From the NCBI GenBank assembly GCA_016793305.1, contig JAEUHU010000035.1, positions 1-9,604 of the forward strand: a stretch of 9,604 nt of DNA, read 5' to 3'. Below, piece by piece: positions 5,399 through 9,604 of this stretch. The notes beneath the pieces are model-generated. The model was given only the letters and a program-made list of their open reading frames with translations, was not told where the DNA came from and did not search any database. Each line of letters begins with the position of its first letter. The first letter of the stretch is position 1. The position numbers and the translations under genes are program-made. This DNA comes from Planctomycetota bacterium (GTDB lineage Bacteria > Planctomycetota > UBA1135 > UBA2386).

Positions 5399-8300
5399 AT
5401 GTTGCGAAGGTTCGCCGGGGTCCTGTTGTTGCCCGTGGGGCTGCTCCTCGGGCAATCCCCCGTGCTCGACGAAATCGCGGCGACTGGCCGCAGGCTCCTC
5501 GACTCCGATTGGGCGAAAGGCGAAGGGGACATTGAGGAGTCGCCCAGAGCGGTGCATGCCGACCTCGCCCGAGTGGTTCAGCTGTGCCAGGGTCTAGGAG
5601 ATGCCGACATTGCCAGGCCAGAAGTAGGTGCGATGTTGGACAGCCTTCTCAAGGCTCTTCTCGAAGGAGGGGGGGAGGATGTCTTCTGGGTCCGACTCCC
5701 GCTGCTGCGTATCCGCGCGCTTGCCATTGGGCCCAGTGGTCTGGCTCAGGAGCCTTTCACGCGGCGTGTTGCCTTGCTCAAGGATCTTCTCAGGCACTTT
5801 GATTTCTTCGGTGGGAAGGTGCTCATGCGACACCCCGATCTGAAACCGGAGATTGCAACAGCGTGCGAGCATCTGGCGGCAGACTTGGCCAGGATCGATG
5901 CGTGGGCCCCATGGGCTCGAGAACTGGATGCAATGGCGACTTGTGCACGCGGCATGGCATTCTCCGGTCAATCGGATCACGCCATCGAGTTCTTTCGCCG
6001 TTGGAAGCAGCAGGTGGGGCAAGCCTGTCCGCTGGAAAGGCGATTGTCGCTTGCGGAGGACCTGGCATTGGCCGCGGAGGCCGCCGGGGATGTCGCAGGC
6101 GCCGTCAGCATTCTGGAGGAGGAGATCTCGGAGCAGGCGGTGCCAGACCCGGAGCCCGCGGTGCGAGCTGCATGGGACTCGGCGGCGACCGAGCTTGGTC
6201 GAATGCTGTACAGCAGCGACAGGATCGTCCTGGCACGCGGTTTGTTCACCCAGTTGCTTGGGCGTAGCAGCGACAGTGATACGGTGGGCTACCAATGGTG
6301 GCTCGTGCGGTACTTGCTGGCCGCGTGTGAGTTCGATCTCGGCGAGGCCCAAATCGCCTTGCGCCGCCTGGAGGACCTGGCCACCCGGTTGGCAGCAGTG
6401 GTAGGCAAGGGAAGGCTCGAGAGCGGCTTGAACAAGTGGGACTGGGCCGACTTGATTCGCAGATTGGCACAGACCGTGGAGATGTTGGCCGCTTGGCGCC
6501 TGAACTCCGGCGACCTGCTTGGGGCCGAACTCGCGCTGCGCCCACTGTTGTCGGAGGCGAGCGAGCCGATCCACCGAAGTGCATTGGAGGGATGCCGCAA
6601 CCTGCTCGCGCAGGTGTACTACTTGCGTGGGGACTACCGAAGCGCAGCCGAGGTGTGCCAGGCACTCGTCGACGAGTCGCTCGAGTTCGGTGGCGACCCT
6701 CAGCAACTGGCCACGATTCAGACCCACCTGGCCCTCTGTCATTGGGAGCTCGGCGATCCGGCAGCGGCGCGGAAGGCACTGTCTGCTGTTGGTATGGATG
6801 GAAAGACAGCGAGCCTTGACGTCTATGCTCGGCTGACGAAGGAAATGGTCCTCGCCCTTGCAGCTGCCGACGCTGGTGAAGGCGACGCAACGAAGTTGCA
6901 CACGAGCAACCTGCGCGCTCTCGCTGCCGTCCATCCGCTGCTCCAAGACGAGGTGCAGCCTGCCCTCGTCTACGTTGCGGCCGCCACGGGCGACTCGAAT
7001 GCGGCGGTCGAGAACATCGGGGCGTACTTCGCCTCGTCGAAAAGGCGATTGCAGGAGGGCCTGCTCGTGCCGCGGACCATGCTCGGCCTCGCCGCCGAGT
7101 CGCGCCGGTGTGTGGATGCCATGGCATCCCTCGCGCTCGGCTGCGGGAACTTGCCGGCGATGCCCGATCTGGCCGGTGATCTGCTGTGGTTGCAGTCGGC
7201 GATCCATGGCATCGATGTGCGTTGCCGCAGCCACGTGCGTCGCAACCTCACCGACGCCAATCGGGGCAAGTTCGATCGCCTGCAGCAGATCGCCGCAGCC
7301 CTCGTGGCATCCGGCGCCACGGAGGATGCGCCGGGTGCCGGCGCTCGGCGCGCGAGCCTGTTGGCCGAACAGGATCGACTGGAGCACGATCTGCTGGAAG
7401 GATCCCAAGCGACAGCGGCGAAGCTGCTGGTCGAGGACCACCGGCAGTTGGCTGCGCTGCTGCCTCCGAAGACGGCGGCCGTGTGCTTCTTCGGCTTCAC
7501 CCGCTATTTGGCTGCCGCCACGGGATCGCACCGGCTGCAGCGACTTCGCCGACTCGGCGCCCTGGTGCTGCGGAACTCCGGCGAAGTGACCGTGCTCGAC
7601 CTCGCCAGCGAGGATCTCGTCGTCGACCTTGTGGCACGCTTTCGCGCGCTGCACGGAGGCGGCAGCGCCCGAGGTCGCGACCCGGAGGCCGCCATCGCGG
7701 ATCCGGCGGTCGAGTTGCAGCGCGTCGTCCTGGCGCCGATCACCGAGGCCATCGCCGACGTCGGACAGTGGATCGTCACTTGTGACGACGTATTGGAGTT
7801 GGTGTCCATGGATGCGCTGCCGCTGCCGGGCGGTGGTTTGGTGGGCGATCGCTTGCGCATCGTGCGCCTGACTTCCCTGCACGACCTTGCCCAGCCGTTG
7901 CCGGTGACGACCGGTGGTGGCCTCTTGGCCATCGGTGGCATCGACTACGACCTCGAGAAGCCGGGGGCTCGGGACGCGCGCGCCGTCGTGCCGCCGCCGC
8001 AGATGCCGTTGCCCCAGTCGGACGCCGAGGTGACGGCGATCGATGCGCTCTTTCGCAAGCACCACGATGGTGTCGGGGCGTTCGTTCTCCGGGAAGGGGC
8101 CGCGACCAAGGCTGAGCTCAAGCAGCGAGTTGGCGGTGCCCGGTTCCTGCACTTCGCGACGCACGGGTACTTCGATCTGCCGAGCGAGCCGGCGCCTGTG
8201 GCATCGAGTCCACTCGGGCCCATTGGCGGCTTGGCAGTCGCCGAGATCTCCCCGTTGGTGTTGTGTGGCCTGGCGCTGTCGGGGGCCAACGACGGACATG

Positions 8301-8668
8301 CGGGAACTGGGCCGCACCCCGGACGCCTCACCGGCGAAGAGCTCGCAGCCTTGGACCTCAGCCGCTGTGAAGTGGCCGTGCTGTCGGCGTGCTCGACGTC
8401 GCTCGGGGTGCGGCGCGCCGGCCAGGGGTTCGCTTCCCTGCGCTCGGCCGTGGCGGCCGCTGGTGCTCGCTACGTGATCAGTTCGCTGTGGCCCGTGGGG
8501 GACCAAGCGACCATGCGCCTGATGACCACCTTCTACTACCTGCTGTGGGTGCGAGGCATGGCCCCAGAGCAGGCCTTCTGGGAAGCGCGCATGCAGCTTC
8601 GTAGCGGTGTCGATGGGCAAGCGACGCTCTTTCGGGATTGGGGTGGTTGGGTGCTGATGGGGCGCTGA
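5399..8668 (+). CDS. TPR-CHAT protein: exported-looking caspase-like (CHAT) protease with helical repeat region
   Basis: The product is 1089 aa from the ATG at 5399; an in-frame GTG at 5393 would add two residues. Residues 1-20 look like a signal sequence: two arginines, then a 14-residue hydrophobic run, with no lipobox cysteine. Residues about 25-640 are almost all helical, with TPR-like pairs clearest at about 355-470 (for example Ala-Gln-Val-Tyr-Tyr-Leu-Arg-Gly-Asp-Tyr, then Ala-Leu-Cys-His-Trp-Glu-Leu-Gly-Asp-Pro). From about 675 to the end lies a CHAT domain: a Leu-Pro-Pro-Lys-Thr-Ala-Ala-Val entry strand, catalytic His922 in HFATHG, catalytic Cys998 in LSACSTSLG, then a Val-Ile-Ser-Ser-Leu-Trp-Pro-Val strand and a C-terminal Trp-Gly-Gly-Trp-Val-Leu-Met-Gly. 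CHAT domains are caspase/separase-clan cysteine peptidases, so activity is likely but its target is unknown. The TPR part probably binds a partner or the substrate. The gene stands between yqeY and an Ig-domain gene, with no recognisable toxin or CRISPR partner in the window. Confidence 0.9.
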   Translation: MLRRFAGVLLLPVGLLLGQSPVLDEIAATGRRLLDSDWAKGEGDIEESPRAVHADLARVVQLCQGLGDADIARPEVGAMLDSLLKALLEGGGEDVFWVRLPLLRIRALAIGPSGLAQEPFTRRVALLKDLLRHFDFFGGKVLMRHPDLKPEIATACEHLAADLARIDAWAPWARELDAMATCARGMAFSGQSDHAIEFFRRWKQQVGQACPLERRLSLAEDLALAAEAAGDVAGAVSILEEEISEQAVPDPEPAVRAAWDSAATELGRMLYSSDRIVLARGLFTQLLGRSSDSDTVGYQWWLVRYLLAACEFDLGEAQIALRRLEDLATRLAAVVGKGRLESGLNKWDWADLIRRLAQTVEMLAAWRLNSGDLLGAELALRPLLSEASEPIHRSALEGCRNLLAQVYYLRGDYRSAAEVCQALVDESLEFGGDPQQLATIQTHLALCHWELGDPAAARKALSAVGMDGKTASLDVYARLTKEMVLALAAADAGEGDATKLHTSNLRALAAVHPLLQDEVQPALVYVAAATGDSNAAVENIGAYFASSKRRLQEGLLVPRTMLGLAAESRRCVDAMASLALGCGNLPAMPDLAGDLLWLQSAIHGIDVRCRSHVRRNLTDANRGKFDRLQQIAAALVASGATEDAPGAGARRASLLAEQDRLEHDLLEGSQATAAKLLVEDHRQLAALLPPKTAAVCFFGFTRYLAAATGSHRLQRLRRLGALVLRNSGEVTVLDLASEDLVVDLVARFRALHGGGSARGRDPEAAIADPAVELQRVVLAPITEAIADVGQWIVTCDDVLELVSMDALPLPGGGLVGDRLRIVRLTSLHDLAQPLPVTTGGGLLAIGGIDYDLEKPGARDARAVVPPPQMPLPQSDAEVTAIDALFRKHHDGVGAFVLREGAATKAELKQRVGGARFLHFATHGYFDLPSEPAPVASSPLGPIGGLAVAEISPLVLCGLALSGANDGHAGTGPHPGRLTGEELAALDLSRCEVAVLSACSTSLGVRRAGQGFASLRSAVAAAGARYVISSLWPVGDQATMRLMTTFYYLLWVRGMAPEQAFWEARMQLRSGVDGQATLFRDWGGWVLMGR

Positions 8669-8736
8669 TTGGGATCAGCGGGTTGCGTCTGGAGCCGCTC
8701 GGCTGAGTCGACGCGATCGCACGGGTCGGGAGTCGA

Positions 8737-8742
8737 TAGACT
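8737..8742 (+). promoter_or_regulatory. Candidate -10 element of a leaderless promoter for the Ig-domain gene
   Basis: TAGACT (fits TAnnnT, 4 of 6 matches to TATAAT) ends six bases before the ATG at 8749, which puts the expected transcription start on the start codon. No Shine-Dalgarno sequence lies in the last 20 bases before the ATG. No convincing -35 is visible. A 7-bp direct repeat, GAGTCGA, flanks the upstream stretch (8705-8711 and 8730-8736). Confidence 0.35.
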
Positions 8743-8748
8743 GCGGCG

Positions 8749-9604
8749 ATGACGCTGCGGACGCGTGCGGTGATGCTGGCGGGAGCCGTGCTGCTGCTCG
8801 TGGCAGCGACCGCCTGGTGGACGATCGGGGCTGCGGCCCCGTTGCCGCCGCAGCCAAGCTCGACCGAGCCAGCCGCTGCCGCCACGTCGAGCGAGTCCGC
8901 CGCTGCCCGACCGGACGTTGCCGAGCCCGAGCGCGTCGCGCAGACGGTCGACGACGACGGTGGTGGCAACGAGTTCCAGGCGCGCTACTCCCTGCGCATC
9001 GCCTGCGTGTTCGCGAACGACGGGCGCGCGGCCGCCGGCGCCGAGGTCCGCTACAGCGAGCAGTCGATCCCTCGGGAACGGCGCGACGACGTGGAACGGT
9101 TCCTCCGTGCGCACGGGCGCTCGACCACGACCGATCCGGATGGCCGCGCCACGGTGACCGTGCGCTACGGCTCGCAGGTGTGCGTGCGCTTCGGCGAGTA
9201 CTTCGGCCTGCTGCGCTGCGACGACCTGCGCGTGCAGAGCCGGTTCGAGCAGCGGATCGAACTGCAGCGCGATCTGACCGCGACGGTGATCGTGCACGAT
9301 GCCGACGGGCGACCGGTGGCCGATCTGTCGCTGGTGGCGACCTGGGCGAAGCAGCAGGACTGGGCGCCGAAGCGGGTGCGCCTCGCTCCGACCGATGCGG
9401 ACGGGGTGACGGTCTTTCCGCACGCCCAGCTGTCGTTCTGGCCAGCGGCCCCGCGGTTCGCGGAGCAGGCGATCGCGATCGCGCCGGACGGCTTCGCCCT
9501 GCCGGAGCACGAGTGCCTCGTGACCTACGCGATGCTGCTCGCGGGAGACCCGATCCACCTGACGGTGCCGGTCGGCGGCACGCTGCGGGTGCAGGTGCAG
9601 GACG
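8749..9604 (+). CDS. Membrane-anchored or secreted protein with Ig-like, carboxypeptidase-regulatory-type domains (3' end outside window)
   Basis: The frame is open for 285 codons to the window edge. Residues 7-26 form a hydrophobic segment after a short Arg-containing start, so the protein is a type II membrane or secreted protein. Residues about 30-75 are a low-complexity Ala/Pro/Ser/Glu linker ending in acidic and Gly residues. Two Ig-like beta modules follow (about 79-145 and 175-245). Each has the pattern strand, Asp-Gly-Arg, Ala-Gly-Ala or Pro-Val-Ala, then Thr-Asp-Pro/Ala-Asp-Gly and another strand, as in carboxypeptidase regulatory-like domains. A third begins near 275 (Gly-Gly-Thr-Leu-Arg-Val-Gln-Val). 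Such domains are usually extracellular adhesion or structural modules; no enzyme motif is visible in the part present. The ATG at 8749 is chosen because the hydrophobic segment follows directly and a -10-like hexamer sits six bases before it. It lies 80 bases after the CHAT gene, in the same direction. Confidence 0.75.
   Translation, partial: MTLRTRAVMLAGAVLLLVAATAWWTIGAAAPLPPQPSSTEPAAAATSSESAAARPDVAEPERVAQTVDDDGGGNEFQARYSLRIACVFANDGRAAAGAEVRYSEQSIPRERRDDVERFLRAHGRSTTTDPDGRATVTVRYGSQVCVRFGEYFGLLRCDDLRVQSRFEQRIELQRDLTATVIVHDADGRPVADLSLVATWAKQQDWAPKRVRLAPTDADGVTVFPHAQLSFWPAAPRFAEQAIAIAPDGFALPEHECLVTYAMLLAGDPIHLTVPVGGTLRVQVQD

Noticed and set aside
5594..8620. Minus-strand open frame of 1008 codons lying antisense to the CHAT gene
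   Set aside because: Its length is striking, but the translation is rich in His, Gln and Arg with no domain, signal or start context, whereas the sense frame has clear TPR and CHAT motifs. It is best explained as a codon-bias shadow.
5399..8668. Reading the CHAT gene as part of a type III-E CRISPR or gasdermin defence island
   Set aside because: No repeat array, Cas-like protein or gasdermin-like gene is present in the window, and the apparent signal peptide argues against a cytoplasmic effector.
8692..8707. Small inverted repeat around AGCC-GCTC-GGCT after the CHAT gene
   Set aside because: A four-base-pair stem in GC-rich DNA with no T-tract is expected by chance. It does not show a terminator between the CHAT and Ig-domain genes.
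8713..8720. Palindrome GCGATCGC upstream of the Ig-domain gene
   Set aside because: A single 8-bp palindrome without a second copy or a known regulator is not enough to call an operator.

Overview
The window looks like chromosomal DNA from a very GC-rich bacterium. In a hand count of the first 60 gyrA codons, 55 end in G or C. The best guess is a member of the Planctomycetota. The GyrA breakage-reunion domain carries the form I associate with planctomycete and related gyrases (a Tyr-His-Pro-His-Gly-Glu stretch followed by Tyr-Pro-Thr). The right half adds a large TPR-CHAT protein and a membrane-anchored protein with Ig-like carboxypeptidase-regulatory-type domains, both common in that phylum. 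This assignment is inference from remembered family patterns, not from a search.

Left block, minus strand (1-2130): three genes read leftwards. A stand-alone CinA-type MoaB/Mog-fold domain protein (1297-2130, TTG start) is followed by the adenine DNA glycosylase mutY (189-1247) and then the 5' end of fabI, enoyl-ACP reductase (1-125, cut by the window edge). The short gaps suggest one transcription unit, possibly with an extra promoter in front of fabI.

Central block, plus strand (2315-5241): gyrA, DNA gyrase subunit A (825 aa), is followed after 2 bases by a YqeY-family protein (148 aa). The 184-bp divergent region between the CinA-like gene and gyrA holds candidate back-to-back promoters and a run of four G-tracts separated by single T bases, a textbook G-quadruplex motif.

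Right block, plus strand (5399-9604): a 1089-aa protein has a probable N-terminal signal sequence, a long helical TPR-like region and a C-terminal CHAT caspase-like protease domain with its His and Cys in place. It is followed 80 bases later by the 5' part of a gene for a single-pass membrane or secreted protein with Ig-like domains, which runs off the window end. Both starts show the same arrangement: a TAnnnT hexamer, six bases, then ATG. This is the geometry expected of leaderless transcripts. The first half of the CHAT gene has much lower third-position GC than its surroundings, suggesting a different history.

Housekeeping functions (replication topology, base-excision repair, fatty-acid synthesis, YqeY) fill the left 5.2 kb and accessory functions fill the right 4.2 kb. 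No RNA gene, insertion sequence, CRISPR array or convincing intrinsic terminator was seen. No gap between genes exceeds 300 bases; the longest are 2131-2314 and 5242-5398.
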